Under the pieces are notes generated by a model, which was given only the letters and a program-made list of their open reading frames with translations, was not told where the DNA came from and did no database searches. The translations under genes were made by a program, and so were the position numbers. Positions 9,319-17,249 of a stretch of 22,756 bases of DNA are shown piece by piece (within the stretch, counting starts at the first letter, position 1; every line of letters starts with the position of its first letter). The DNA is from a virus, in the IMG/VR virus record IMGVR_UViG_3300046006_002184, positions 1 through 22,756 of that record. One strand, 5' to 3'.

Positions 9319-11922
9319 ATGCAAATATTAATAACATTAACGGACTATGGTAACTCTGTCGGACCCTTCAATATCCGATACAATACCTCGTTCACCGGCG
9401 CCGGCACTTTGACCGCTACCAGTGTTCCGTTAGATGTTTTAATTGCTGGAAAGGAAGTTTATGTAGACGATTTTAGTTACTACGTAGAATTAGAGAATTT
9501 AGACCCTTACGGAAGCGGCAATAGAGTCAGATACAATTTTGTTGTTCCTAGTTATAGCCTCACTCCTAGCGTTACAGTTACTCCAAGCATAACTTTAACT
9601 CCAAGCATAACTTTAACTCCTAGTGTGACATTGACTCCTAGCGTTACTAAAACTCCTAGTGTATCATTAACTCCTACGGTTTCAATTACTCCAAGCGTTA
9701 CATTAACACCGAGTATTACTAGAACTCCCAGTGTAACTCCTACAGTTTCAATTACGCCTAGTGTAACTCTAACTCCGAGTATTACTAGAACTCCTAGTGT
9801 AACTCCTACGGTTTCAATTACTCCAAGTATTACTCTAACGCCAAGTATTACATTGACTCCAAGTACTACACCTACAATTTCAATTACACCTACATTCACT
9901 CTTACTCCAAGCGTTACATTGACTCCGAGCACTACGCCTACGGTTTCAATTACGCCAAGCATAACGTTAACACCTAGTGTAACATTAACGCCTAGTGTAA
10001 CTCCTACAGTTTCTATAACGCCTTCAGTTACTCTTACTCCAAGTATTACTAGAACTCCTAGTGTAACTCCTTCGATAACGTTAACTCCGAGTATGACTCC
10101 GACTGTTACTATCACTGCGACAGTGTCTATAACACCAAGTTTAACTCCTACTATTACAGTGAGTCCTACGGTTAGTATAACGCCTAGCATTACATTAACT
10201 CCAAGTACAACAGCTACTGTTAGTGTAACGCCTAGTGTAACAATAACACCTAGCGTAAGTCAAACTATTAGTATTACGCCTAGTGTATCTATAACTCCAA
10301 GTATTACGCTAACTCCGAGTATGACTCCTACGGTATCAATAACACCTTCTATAACAAGAACGCCTAGTTTAACGCCTACTATTACAGTGAGTCCTACTAT
10401 CAGTATTACGCCTACAGTATCTATAACTCCAAGTATTACGCCTAGCGTAACATTAACTCCGAGTGTAACGCCAACTGTTAGCATTACTCCTAGTATAACA
10501 ATAACGCCTAGTATAACAAGAACACCATCGTTAACTCCTAGTTTATCTGTAACTCCATCAATTACGACTACACAACAAGCTTTAGCTTACTTTACCGATC
10601 TATCTCAGTACTCTACTGCTTTCTTAGCTTGCGCTAATGGCAATCCTACTGTTAATAGATACATGATGCCAGGAGATACGAGTCCAGTTTTAAATCACTA
10701 CGTTTATACGGATACTGGTTTAACGACTACTTATGATGGTGGTACTAACTATCACAAAATGCAAAGAGGCGCTACAGTATGGGCAGTAAAAATTGGAGCT
10801 CTAGGCCAGATCTTAGACTTTGTAGATTGTTCTACTATACCATCGATATCCTTGACTCCTAGCGTCACTCCTTCAGTTTCCATTACGCCTTCTATATCTA
10901 GGACTCCATCTATGACTCCTACTATATCGATTACTCCTACAATCAGTATTACTCCTAGTATCACATTAACCCCTAGTATTACACCAACTCAGATGCCGTT
11001 TAGTTTTGTGAGATCTACATCTACTTATGCTACTACGTATCTCGCTTGTTTGGGCACTATTACCGGAACTACTATTTGGCAAGCCCCAGCTTATGGAGCG
11101 GTTCCTACTGTAGGAGCTCGATTATATACGGATAACACCCTAACCACTTACTGGAATCCCGCTACTACTAGTGGATATTATTTATTTCAAAGAAGTCTTG
11201 ATAAATACGCAGTAACTGTAGACGCCTATGGATATATTAATAATGTAGTTTATGACTGTTCGGGAGTTCCTTCTGTATCTTTAACTCCTAGTGTGACTCC
11301 TCCGGTATCTCTTACGCCTTCTTTGACACCGCCTGTTACTCCTACATATAATAGTTACTATGTTGAAGCTCATAATTGTGGATTAGGATGCGAATACGGA
11401 TCACAGTTCGACACTTACGCCAAGTTCCCTAGTAATTATTCTGCTGTAGTCGGAAAATTCTACTTGCAAGCTAGCGGATTCCAAGATTATTCGTACAAAA
11501 TTATAAATTCAGTTGATCCATCATTAGGTGGAACATTGTGTAGTACAACGCCTTACGATACCTGTTACGCAGCTTGTGGCACAACTCCTCCAGTATCTCT
11601 TACGCCTTCTGTGACGCCACCTACCACTCCTTGTCCTAGCGTATCTGTTTCGACACCAGTTAATTATGATATATTCATAATGTATGAATATGGATGCCTT
11701 GACGGTGATTGTGTTGATAATGGGATTGAAGCATATGGCGCGTTTACACCAGGCTTTAGTCCAAATCCTACAAGATATTATAGACCAACTTCTGGTACAG
11801 GATTTGCTTATAAAATTGGAAGTATATTCCAATCTGGTTCACCTGCAATACTAATGAATTCTACTTCTTATGTATCTTGTCCTACAGCAGCACAATGTAC
11901 TGCTCCACCAGCACCAGAATAA
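9319..11922 (+). CDS. Large mucin-like fibre protein: Thr/Ser/Pro repeats linking four small modules
   Basis: An 867-residue fibre-like protein. Residues 1-76 form an N-terminal domain without Cys, probably for attachment. Residues 80-417 are a very long Thr/Ser/Pro repeat. Module A1 (about 420-505) and module A2 (559-648) are related: both carry Y-x-T-x-x-L-A-C, later (V/L)-Y-T-D-x-x-L-T-T and a Q-R before a closing D-C-S. They are joined by a second repeat (508-557). Module B1 (677-754) and module B2 (783 to about 863) match the terminal module of the preceding 369-residue protein: Tyr-rich start, two early Cys, Y-K-I in the middle and two late Cys. Short S-L-T-P linkers join these as well. 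The stalk is about two-thirds Ser, Thr and Pro, uncharged apart from occasional Arg or Lys, and resembles an O-glycosylated mucin stalk. The glycosyltransferase cassette follows downstream. No trimer-forming collagen repeat, peptidase or lyase signature is visible. Fibre identity is inferred from architecture and position. Confidence 0.65.
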   Translation: MQILITLTDYGNSVGPFNIRYNTSFTGAGTLTATSVPLDVLIAGKEVYVDDFSYYVELENLDPYGSGNRVRYNFVVPSYSLTPSVTVTPSITLTPSITLTPSVTLTPSVTKTPSVSLTPTVSITPSVTLTPSITRTPSVTPTVSITPSVTLTPSITRTPSVTPTVSITPSITLTPSITLTPSTTPTISITPTFTLTPSVTLTPSTTPTVSITPSITLTPSVTLTPSVTPTVSITPSVTLTPSITRTPSVTPSITLTPSMTPTVTITATVSITPSLTPTITVSPTVSITPSITLTPSTTATVSVTPSVTITPSVSQTISITPSVSITPSITLTPSMTPTVSITPSITRTPSLTPTITVSPTISITPTVSITPSITPSVTLTPSVTPTVSITPSITITPSITRTPSLTPSLSVTPSITTTQQALAYFTDLSQYSTAFLACANGNPTVNRYMMPGDTSPVLNHYVYTDTGLTTTYDGGTNYHKMQRGATVWAVKIGALGQILDFVDCSTIPSISLTPSVTPSVSITPSISRTPSMTPTISITPTISITPSITLTPSITPTQMPFSFVRSTSTYATTYLACLGTITGTTIWQAPAYGAVPTVGARLYTDNTLTTYWNPATTSGYYLFQRSLDKYAVTVDAYGYINNVVYDCSGVPSVSLTPSVTPPVSLTPSLTPPVTPTYNSYYVEAHNCGLGCEYGSQFDTYAKFPSNYSAVVGKFYLQASGFQDYSYKIINSVDPSLGGTLCSTTPYDTCYAACGTTPPVSLTPSVTPPTTPCPSVSVSTPVNYDIFIMYEYGCLDGDCVDNGIEAYGAFTPGFSPNPTRYYRPTSGTGFAYKIGSIFQSGSPAILMNSTSYVSCPTAAQCTAPPAPE
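9556..10569 (+). repeat. Main Thr/Ser/Pro peptide-repeat tract of the 867-residue fibre
   Basis: About 338 codons of units such as S-I-T-L-T-P and S-V-T-P-T-V, giving a T-P-(S/T) step roughly every six residues. Ser in the T-P-S triplet is nearly always AGT or AGC, whereas Ser in T-V-S is TCA, TCT or AGT. This patterned codon choice suggests growth by duplication of larger units. The opposite strand stays open for long stretches only because of this repeat. Confidence 0.92.
9709..9840 (+). repeat. Tandem 66-bp near-identical DNA repeat inside the fibre stalk
   Basis: Copy one is 9709-9774 and copy two 9775-9840, in frame (22 codons each). They differ at 7 of 66 bases, with one amino-acid change (Val to Ile). 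A related partial copy starts at 10039. This is the clearest nucleotide-level duplication in the tract and a probable site of slippage or recombination. Confidence 0.8.
10840..10989 (+). repeat. Second Thr/Ser/Pro repeat block, between modules A1 and A2
   Basis: Fifty codons of S-I-T-P/S-V-T-P-type units joining the two A modules of the 867-residue fibre. Shorter linkers of the same composition lie at about 11263-11346 (between A2 and B1) and 11581-11664 (between B1 and B2). Confidence 0.85.
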
Positions 11923-11938
11923 TTAAAAAATACGAAAA

Positions 11939-12103
11939 ATGTATAATATAGAATTTATTTATCTAAAAGCTGATGGTGTAACACAGGTTACATTCCCATA
12001 TGTGGCCTATACCAACAGTTATCAAGAAGCAATTGAACAAGTCCAAGTTGAAGCTAATAAGCGTTTAGAAAAAATGGGTGGAACTATTGTATCTATAAAC
12101 TAA
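11939..12103 (+). CDS. Small protein of 54 residues, unknown function
   Basis: An ATG at 11939, 16 bases after the fibre stop, opens a 54-codon frame ending in TAA at 12101-12103. The protein starts MYNIEFIYLKADGVTQV and ends in G-T-I-V-S-I-N. It has a plausible beta-beta-alpha-beta pattern: two strands, a helix rich in E, A, Q, K and R (about 29-45), then a Gly-Gly turn and a last strand. Codon use resembles its neighbours, and it fills an otherwise empty 237-base gap. No signal peptide or membrane segment is visible. I do not recognise the family. Its place between the fibre and the glycosylation genes could suit a small accessory or regulatory protein, but nothing shows this directly. Confidence 0.6.
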   Translation: MYNIEFIYLKADGVTQVTFPYVAYTNSYQEAIEQVQVEANKRLEKMGGTIVSIN

Positions 12104-12159
12104 TAATAGCACTTTAAAAATAAATTTAAAAATATAAAATAAAAGTTTTAAATTAAGTT
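12104..12159 (+). promoter_or_regulatory. Very AT-rich leader before the glycosylation cassette, possible promoter
   Basis: Fifty-six bases that are nearly all A and T, containing AAAATAAAT and AATATAAAATAAAAG. The latter is one inserted A away from the T4-type late core TATAAATA on the coding strand. This is the longest non-coding gap before the sugar genes, which then run with overlaps or only a few bases between them, so it is the best candidate for a promoter of that set. No hairpin terminator is visible here. Confidence 0.35.
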
Positions 12160-13416
12160 ATGGCCAAAATATTTGTTTCGATCGCTTCTTATAGAGATCC
12201 CGAATTACTTCCCACACTTGAAAATTTATTAGAGAACGCAAAGTACCCTCAAGACCTTGTCATTTGTATAGGGTGGCAACATTCAAAAGAAGACAAATGG
12301 GACACTCTAAAGAAATACAAAAAGGACCCACGATTTAAGATTATTGATATCGACTATAAGGAGTCCAAAGGCGTTTGTTGGGCAAGAAGCGAAATACAAA
12401 AGCTTTACACTGACGAAGACTATTACCTTCAATTAGATTCTCATCACAGATTTACAAAAGATTGGGACGTACAATTAAAAGATCTATTGCACTATCTTAT
12501 GTGTAAAGGTCATGAGAAGCCTTTACTATCAGCTTACATTCCCGGATACTTCCCTGAAAAAGATCCTGAAAATAGGGTTAACGAAGTTTGGGGTTTGAAC
12601 ATAGATAGATTTATGCCCGCAGGCGCAATATTCTTAAGACCTCATCACATAGATAAATTTCAAGAATTAAAAGAACCCTTCTTAACTAGATTCATATCCG
12701 CTCACTTTATTTTTACAATTGGAAAATTTGCAAAAGAAGTGCCTTACGATCCTAATTTATACTTTCATGGAGAAGAGAGTTCTTTAGCAGCTAGAGCTTA
12801 CACTCATGGATACGATTTATTTGCTCCACACAAAGTGATTGTATGGCACGAATACACGAGAGAGGGAAAGAAAAGACATTGGGACGACAGTCAAGATTGG
12901 AAACAAAAAGACGACGACTCATACGCAAGATTTAGAAAACTATTTGGTATGGATCCGGGTTGCACGCCTTGTCAAAGAAAAGCATTAGCGCCTTATGGAT
13001 TCGGACCAGCTAGATCTTTAACAGATTTTGAAAAATATGCAGGTTTAAAATTCGCAACAAGACAAATACACAGAGAGACTTTAAAAAACAGTCTTCCTCC
13101 AATAAAATCAGATTACGAATCAGGTCTTGCTTCTAGCCAAAAATATTGCATAGACATTTATAAAGGCTCTTTAACAGAAACGGATTACGATTCTTTTGTT
13201 GTTGCATTTTTGGATGAGAACGGAGAAGACGTATACCGACAAGATTGTAATAAGGGAGAAATTCAAAGTATGATGAATCTTGAGGCTAATAATAAGTTCA
13301 TTCATATATGGAGAAATTTTGAAGCAGTAGAAAGACCAGTATGTTGGAGAGTTTGGCCTCATTCAGAGTCTAAAGGCTGGATGGAAAGAATAGAACAAAA
13401 AATATCATATGAATAA
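12160..13416 (+). CDS. Glycosyltransferase, GlcNAc-transferase (PF11397-type) family, copy 1
   Basis: Predicted sugar transferase of 418 residues. It opens with IFVSIASYRDPELLPTL (residues 4-20), the hallmark start of the GlcNAc family that includes the polypeptide alpha-GlcNAc-transferase of Dictyostelium Skp1 and related mucin-type enzymes. Further family features are W-A-R before the sugar site, D93-S-H-H-R-F as the DxD-like nucleotide-sugar/metal motif, Y-F-H-G-E-E (E205/E206, a probable catalytic acidic pair) and H-G-Y-D-L-F followed by V-W-H. Residues 1 to about 300 are the catalytic domain; about 325-418 form an extra C-terminal domain shared with the next gene. No signal or membrane segment is seen, so it should act in the cytoplasm. 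It overlaps the next gene by 8 bases. Donor and acceptor are not shown by the sequence; GlcNAc onto Ser/Thr or Pro of the fibre is a hypothesis. Confidence 0.8.
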   Translation: MAKIFVSIASYRDPELLPTLENLLENAKYPQDLVICIGWQHSKEDKWDTLKKYKKDPRFKIIDIDYKESKGVCWARSEIQKLYTDEDYYLQLDSHHRFTKDWDVQLKDLLHYLMCKGHEKPLLSAYIPGYFPEKDPENRVNEVWGLNIDRFMPAGAIFLRPHHIDKFQELKEPFLTRFISAHFIFTIGKFAKEVPYDPNLYFHGEESSLAARAYTHGYDLFAPHKVIVWHEYTREGKKRHWDDSQDWKQKDDDSYARFRKLFGMDPGCTPCQRKALAPYGFGPARSLTDFEKYAGLKFATRQIHRETLKNSLPPIKSDYESGLASSQKYCIDIYKGSLTETDYDSFVVAFLDENGEDVYRQDCNKGEIQSMMNLEANNKFIHIWRNFEAVERPVCWRVWPHSESKGWMERIEQKISYE

Positions 13417-14680
13417 TAAGTTACAGACCATACTCGTACATTTGCCAGCTTATAGGGACCCAGAATTGGTACCAACTATTAAGAACGCACTAGAAAATGC
13501 AAAGTATCCAAAGAGAATACACTTTGGTATTTGTAGACAATTCTGTGAGACTGACGAATTTGACAATCTTGATGAGTTTAGAAAAGATTCAAGATTTCAT
13601 ATAATGGATGTTCCTTACAAAGAAGCAAAAGGTTTACCGTGGGCAAGAGCTCAAATCAACGAAACGCTTTTGACCAACCAAGATTATATTTTACAGTTAG
13701 ATTCTCATCATAGATTTGAAAAGGATTGGGACGTAACTCTAATAGACATGCATAGTGAATTAGAAGCTGATGGGTACAAACCAATCTTAGGGGCTTATTT
13801 ACCTTTGTACAATCCGTTTAACGATCCAGAAGGACGCACAATGGAGCCATGGCAGCAGACCTTTGCTTGCTTCTATCCTCATGGAACCATATTCATTAGA
13901 CCAGGATTATTAACTGGTTGGCAAGACATGACCAAACCGCCAATGAGTAGATTTTTATCAGGTCATTTTTGTTTTGCAAGAGCTGAATGGGCCAAAGAAA
14001 TTAGACACGATCCGGATATCTACTTTAGTGGAGAGGAATTAAACTTAACAGTTAGATCTTACACTCATGGATACGATTTATTCCACCCACACAAATTAGT
14101 TGTTTGGCATTCTACAATGAGAGAAGAAAGAGCAGGTATGTTGAAGTGGGACGACGATTCTAAATTGGGAGTGAATTGGTTTAACAAACAAGAGTATGCT
14201 AGAAAGAAGATCAGAGTCTTATTGGGAACTGAAGAGGATCCTAACATAGATTTAACTGGTTACGATTTAGGAACGGTAAGAAGTTTAAAAGACTACGAGA
14301 AATACGCAGGCTTTCACTTCAAAAGAAAGGCTGTTCAAAAATACACTTTGGACAATAAGTATCCACCGAATCCATTGATAGAAGACGACGAGTTATGGGA
14401 GCAATCTTTTATGAAGTCATTCTACTATTTAGTTAATATAGAAAAACATAATTTACCGGGCACAGATTACAAACACATACTTGTTGCGTTCGACGACGAA
14501 AACGGAAAGTCTATCAATAATAAGTACATAACAGGACTTGATCTAGAAAACTTTATGAACAAAGGCGAGAGAATACATTACGAAGAATTTTTCTTAACCG
14601 ACACAGAACCAAAGAGAGTTGTTTATTGGGCTTACAGCGAACAAAGAGGTTGGTGTGAAAGAGTAGAACACGCAATATAA
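13409..14680 (+). CDS. Glycosyltransferase, GlcNAc-transferase (PF11397-type) family, copy 2
   Basis: A 423-residue paralogue of the upstream gene, in the same order of motifs: L-P-A-Y-R-D-P-E-L at 12-20, G-L-P-W-A-R, D98-S-H-H-R-F-E-K-D-W-D-V, Y-F-S-G-E-E, T-H-G-Y-D-L-F-H-P-H-K, and R-S-L-K-D-Y-E-K-Y-A-G before the C-terminal accessory domain (about 335-423, ending in G-W-C-E-R-V-E). The two copies are clearly diverged outside the motifs. The replacement of S-I-A-S-Y by H-L-P-A-Y and the altered loops after the catalytic site suggest different donors, acceptors or positions in a glycan. The start ATG lies inside the end of the previous gene (8-base overlap) and only one base separates its stop from the dehydratase start. 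Family membership is firm; specificity is unknown. Confidence 0.8.
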   Translation: MNNKLQTILVHLPAYRDPELVPTIKNALENAKYPKRIHFGICRQFCETDEFDNLDEFRKDSRFHIMDVPYKEAKGLPWARAQINETLLTNQDYILQLDSHHRFEKDWDVTLIDMHSELEADGYKPILGAYLPLYNPFNDPEGRTMEPWQQTFACFYPHGTIFIRPGLLTGWQDMTKPPMSRFLSGHFCFARAEWAKEIRHDPDIYFSGEELNLTVRSYTHGYDLFHPHKLVVWHSTMREERAGMLKWDDDSKLGVNWFNKQEYARKKIRVLLGTEEDPNIDLTGYDLGTVRSLKDYEKYAGFHFKRKAVQKYTLDNKYPPNPLIEDDELWEQSFMKSFYYLVNIEKHNLPGTDYKHILVAFDDENGKSINNKYITGLDLENFMNKGERIHYEEFFLTDTEPKRVVYWAYSEQRGWCERVEHAI

Positions 14681-14681
14681 G

Positions 14682-15650
14682 ATGAAAAAAAGAGCATTAA
14701 TTACCGGCATAACGGGTCAAGATGGGTCATTTTTAGCAGAATTGCTTCTTTCTAAAGGATACGAAGTGTTTGGATCTATACGTAGACATTCAATAGACGA
14801 AGTGATTAATTCAAGAATTGGTCACATAATAAAAGACGTTAATTTAGAATACGCGGACCTTACGGATTTAGATTCTATGCAAAAGATAGTTGACAAATCA
14901 AAACCAGACGAAGTATATAATCTCGCGTCTCAATCGGATGTTAAGGTTAGTTACGAGAATCCAATATACACAGCAAATACTATCGCAATTGGCACACTAA
15001 ATTTATTGGAAGCCATAAGGCATCATTCTACAAATAGTAATGTGTATCAGGCTTGTACTTCTGAAATGTTTGGAGGTTCTATAGATGAAGACGGTTATCA
15101 GAGAGAAACCACTCCATTTAAACCTGCGAATCCTTACGCATGCGCCAAAGCATTTTCTTTTAATGTTGGAGTTAATTATAGAGTGGCTTACAACATGTAT
15201 ATCAGTAATGGTATTTTATTTAATCATGAATCTTCTAGACGAGGAGAAAATTTTGTTACAACTAAAGTGGTTAAGGCCGCAGTTAAAATACACAAAGGAC
15301 TTCAAGCGGATTTAAAATTGGGCACCCTAGATTCGTATAGAGATTGGGGTCACGCTAAAGATTATGTTAAGTCAATGCATTTAATTTTACAACAAGACAA
15401 AGCAGACGACTATGTATGTGCTACTGGCAAGGTTCATAGTATAAAGGACCTTTGCGAATATGTTTTCAGAAGATTGGGAATGGACTATAGAGATTATGTT
15501 AAATTAGACCCAAACTTTGTGAGACCTCAAGAAACTAAACATTTTAAAGGCGATCACAGCAAATTAACAAGAGATACTGGTTGGATACCAGAATTTAGTT
15601 TTGAAGATACGATGGACGAAATGATTGATTTTTACTTAAACAAAATATAA
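14682..15650 (+). CDS. gmd: GDP-mannose 4,6-dehydratase
   Basis: Converts GDP-D-mannose to GDP-4-keto-6-deoxy-D-mannose, the branch point to GDP-fucose, GDP-rhamnose and GDP-perosamine. This is an extended short-chain dehydrogenase of 322 residues, close to the usual 320-370. Visible features: NADP-binding G-I-T-G-Q-D-G-S at 9-16, A-S-Q-S-D-V near 88, catalytic T126-S127-E128, the active-site pair Y152-A-C-A-K156, and NGILFNHESSRRGENFVT, which is strongly GMD-specific. Near the C-terminus, R-P-Q-E-T and the final T-G-W-x-P-x-x-S-F also match. The stop overlaps the next ATG by one base. No downstream reductase, epimerase or aminotransferase (fcl, rmd or per type) is seen in this window, so the product must be completed by host enzymes, by genes elsewhere on the phage, or used as the keto sugar. 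Confidence 0.93.
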   Translation: MKKRALITGITGQDGSFLAELLLSKGYEVFGSIRRHSIDEVINSRIGHIIKDVNLEYADLTDLDSMQKIVDKSKPDEVYNLASQSDVKVSYENPIYTANTIAIGTLNLLEAIRHHSTNSNVYQACTSEMFGGSIDEDGYQRETTPFKPANPYACAKAFSFNVGVNYRVAYNMYISNGILFNHESSRRGENFVTTKVVKAAVKIHKGLQADLKLGTLDSYRDWGHAKDYVKSMHLILQQDKADDYVCATGKVHSIKDLCEYVFRRLGMDYRDYVKLDPNFVRPQETKHFKGDHSKLTRDTGWIPEFSFEDTMDEMIDFYLNKI

Positions 15651-16390
15651 TGATAAATTTATTAAGGCTTTACGATCCTATTTTACAGAAAGTTAGAATA
15701 GGCAATTTTTGGGATGGAGGTTACGTAGTAGCACTACAATCCTTAGGCAGAAGTTCGGCTCTATTTAGTTACGGAGTTGGTAACGATATCTCTTTTGAAA
15801 AAGCCTACGTAGATGCAACAGGCAGAATGGCATACTGTTTCGATCACACTATAGATGATATCGCAATAGAAGATAATTACAAACCTAATTTAATTTATAC
15901 AAAAGAAGGTTTGTCAGGAGTTAAGGCCGAAAACATGAATAACTTCTTAGAACATTACAAAGAAAGAAATGCTAGCGATAGGGTGTTATTCAAATGCGAT
16001 GCCGAAGGAGCAGAGTACGAATTCATTTTAAATACCGATATTGCAGAAATGGCCAAGATTACTACAGGATTAATCTTCGAATTCCATTATTTGTCTAATC
16101 CAGTTAGAAGAGAGGAATTTTTCCAATCTATGGCAAAATTAAACGAACACTACTTGCTTTGTCATGTACACGGTAATAATTACGCAAATAATTTTGTGTA
16201 TGAAGAAGTACTTCCAAACAATTACATAAAACCGTATTCTATACCTGACGTTATTGAATTTACTTTTATTAATAAGGATTTAGTACCTTATACAATGGTG
16301 GACAATAAAGTATATCCGTGCAGTTACTTGGATAGAAGAAACAATTTATCAAAAGACGATTTAGACTTAAGCTTTTTAAATTTATTATAA
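15650..16390 (+). CDS. FkbM-type SAM-dependent methyltransferase
   Basis: Predicted O-methyltransferase of 246 residues, probably methylating a sugar hydroxyl. The segment R-I-G-N-F-W-D-G-G-Y-V-V (about 16-28) and S-Y-G-V-G-N-D-I-S-F-E (about 40-50) form the SAM-binding start, and D117-A-E-G-A-E-Y-E matches the D-(V/A)-E-G-x-E motif of FkbM proteins. E-F-H-Y near 145 and H-G-N-N-Y near 175 are plausible substrate- or metal-side residues. No membrane segment is visible. It sits between the GDP-mannose dehydratase and a glycosyltransferase, with one-base overlap upstream and one base downstream, so methylation of a deoxy sugar or of the finished glycan is the likely role. The precise acceptor is unknown. 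The methyltransferase fold is well supported, subfamily less so. Confidence 0.7.
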   Translation: MINLLRLYDPILQKVRIGNFWDGGYVVALQSLGRSSALFSYGVGNDISFEKAYVDATGRMAYCFDHTIDDIAIEDNYKPNLIYTKEGLSGVKAENMNNFLEHYKERNASDRVLFKCDAEGAEYEFILNTDIAEMAKITTGLIFEFHYLSNPVRREEFFQSMAKLNEHYLLCHVHGNNYANNFVYEEVLPNNYIKPYSIPDVIEFTFINKDLVPYTMVDNKVYPCSYLDRRNNLSKDDLDLSFLNLL

Positions 16391-16391
16391 G

Positions 16392-17249
16392 ATGATTTAT
16401 ATATCACTAACAACGGTTCCTAATAGAATGGAATTTGAAAGATCCGCAAAACTAAACCTACTTTCTTTATTAAATCAAAATACAGACAAAGATTATAAGG
16501 TTCTTTATAATGTACCTTTATTGTACAAAGAAAAGAACGAAGAAATTATAATTCCTGAGTGGGTATTAGAATTACAAAAAGAAAACGATAAATTGGTTTT
16601 AAATAGAGGAGAAGATTATGGTCCTGTTACAAAAATAGTTGGAGGTGTTTTATACACAAACGAACCAGACGATGTATTGATTGTGTGCGATGACGACCAC
16701 GAGTATCACGAAGACATGTTAGAATACCACGTAAAGAAATTAGACGAGTATCCTAATTGCGCTATAGCTTTTAGAGGAGATAGACTCCATGAAAAAAGAG
16801 AGTGGGAAGAGGATGGAATTAAGAAGCACATATTCTTACACATAGGAGACAACTTTCCAGTTAAACAAGACATGAATTTGGCCATTACAGGTCATTGGCA
16901 TTCCGTATCGTATAAAAGATCTTTCTTTGACGATAGCTTTTTAGATAAGGATTTTTTAATGAACTTCCACTGGTCAGACGATATTATTATGGCTTATTAC
17001 GTTGCTAAAAAAGGATACGAAATTAAGTGCGTAGCGTGGGACAAAGAAACAGATTTTAGATTAGTTAATCATTTTGGTAGACCATGTAATAGTTTTCCTT
17101 TAAAGAATACTTTACCATTCGAAAGTAGCGGATGCCACGTTTTAAGAAATAGAACGGGAGAACATGTTAACGATCAAGCCACTTATCCAGTAGAATGGGT
17201 TAGTTTCATATTGGATTACTACGCAAAAATACACGAAAAAAATGACTAA
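16392..17249 (+). CDS. GT-A-type glycosyltransferase
   Basis: A 285-residue predicted glycosyltransferase. The N-terminal M-I-Y-I-S-L-T-T-V-P-N-R-M start is the first beta strand and loop of a small GT-A fold. D75-Y-G-P-V-T-K81 is the G-P-x-x-K feature of several bacterial and viral GT-A enzymes, and V-C-D100-D-D102-H supplies the DxD nucleotide-sugar/metal motif. Residues about 195-210 (W-S-D-D-I-I-M-A-Y-Y-V-A-K-K-G-Y-E) resemble the acceptor-side acidic pair and the following helix. No signal peptide is seen; it is probably cytosolic. The gene ends with an 8-base overlap with the carbamoyltransferase start (ATG at 17242), strong evidence of coupled translation. It could act before the carbamoyltransferase in building one glycan; the sugar donor cannot be read from sequence. 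Confidence 0.7.
   Translation: MIYISLTTVPNRMEFERSAKLNLLSLLNQNTDKDYKVLYNVPLLYKEKNEEIIIPEWVLELQKENDKLVLNRGEDYGPVTKIVGGVLYTNEPDDVLIVCDDDHEYHEDMLEYHVKKLDEYPNCAIAFRGDRLHEKREWEEDGIKKHIFLHIGDNFPVKQDMNLAITGHWHSVSYKRSFFDDSFLDKDFLMNFHWSDDIIMAYYVAKKGYEIKCVAWDKETDFRLVNHFGRPCNSFPLKNTLPFESSGCHVLRNRTGEHVNDQATYPVEWVSFILDYYAKIHEKND

Noticed and set aside
9556-10569. CRISPR-like or satellite DNA array
   Set aside because: Units are in frame, short, degenerate at third positions and lack unique spacers; this is a coding peptide repeat.
8741-10964. Long open frames on the - strand across the Thr/Ser/Pro repeats (for example 9552-10190), translating as Leu-Gly-Val-rich peptides
   Set aside because: They are a by-product of the coding-strand repeat: complementing ACN-CCN-AGN never makes a stop. 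Composition is artificial and no leader or start context supports them.
9319-11922. Diversity-generating retroelement target in the fibre gene
   Set aside because: No reverse transcriptase gene and no template copy of a fibre segment with adenine-biased differences were seen in the window.
9319-11922. Collagen-like stalk
   Set aside because: There is no Gly at every third residue; the repeat is T-P-S based.
15085-15315. Second + strand frame inside the dehydratase gene (76 codons)
   Set aside because: It lies wholly within the well-supported dehydratase frame and has no recognisable domain or leader.
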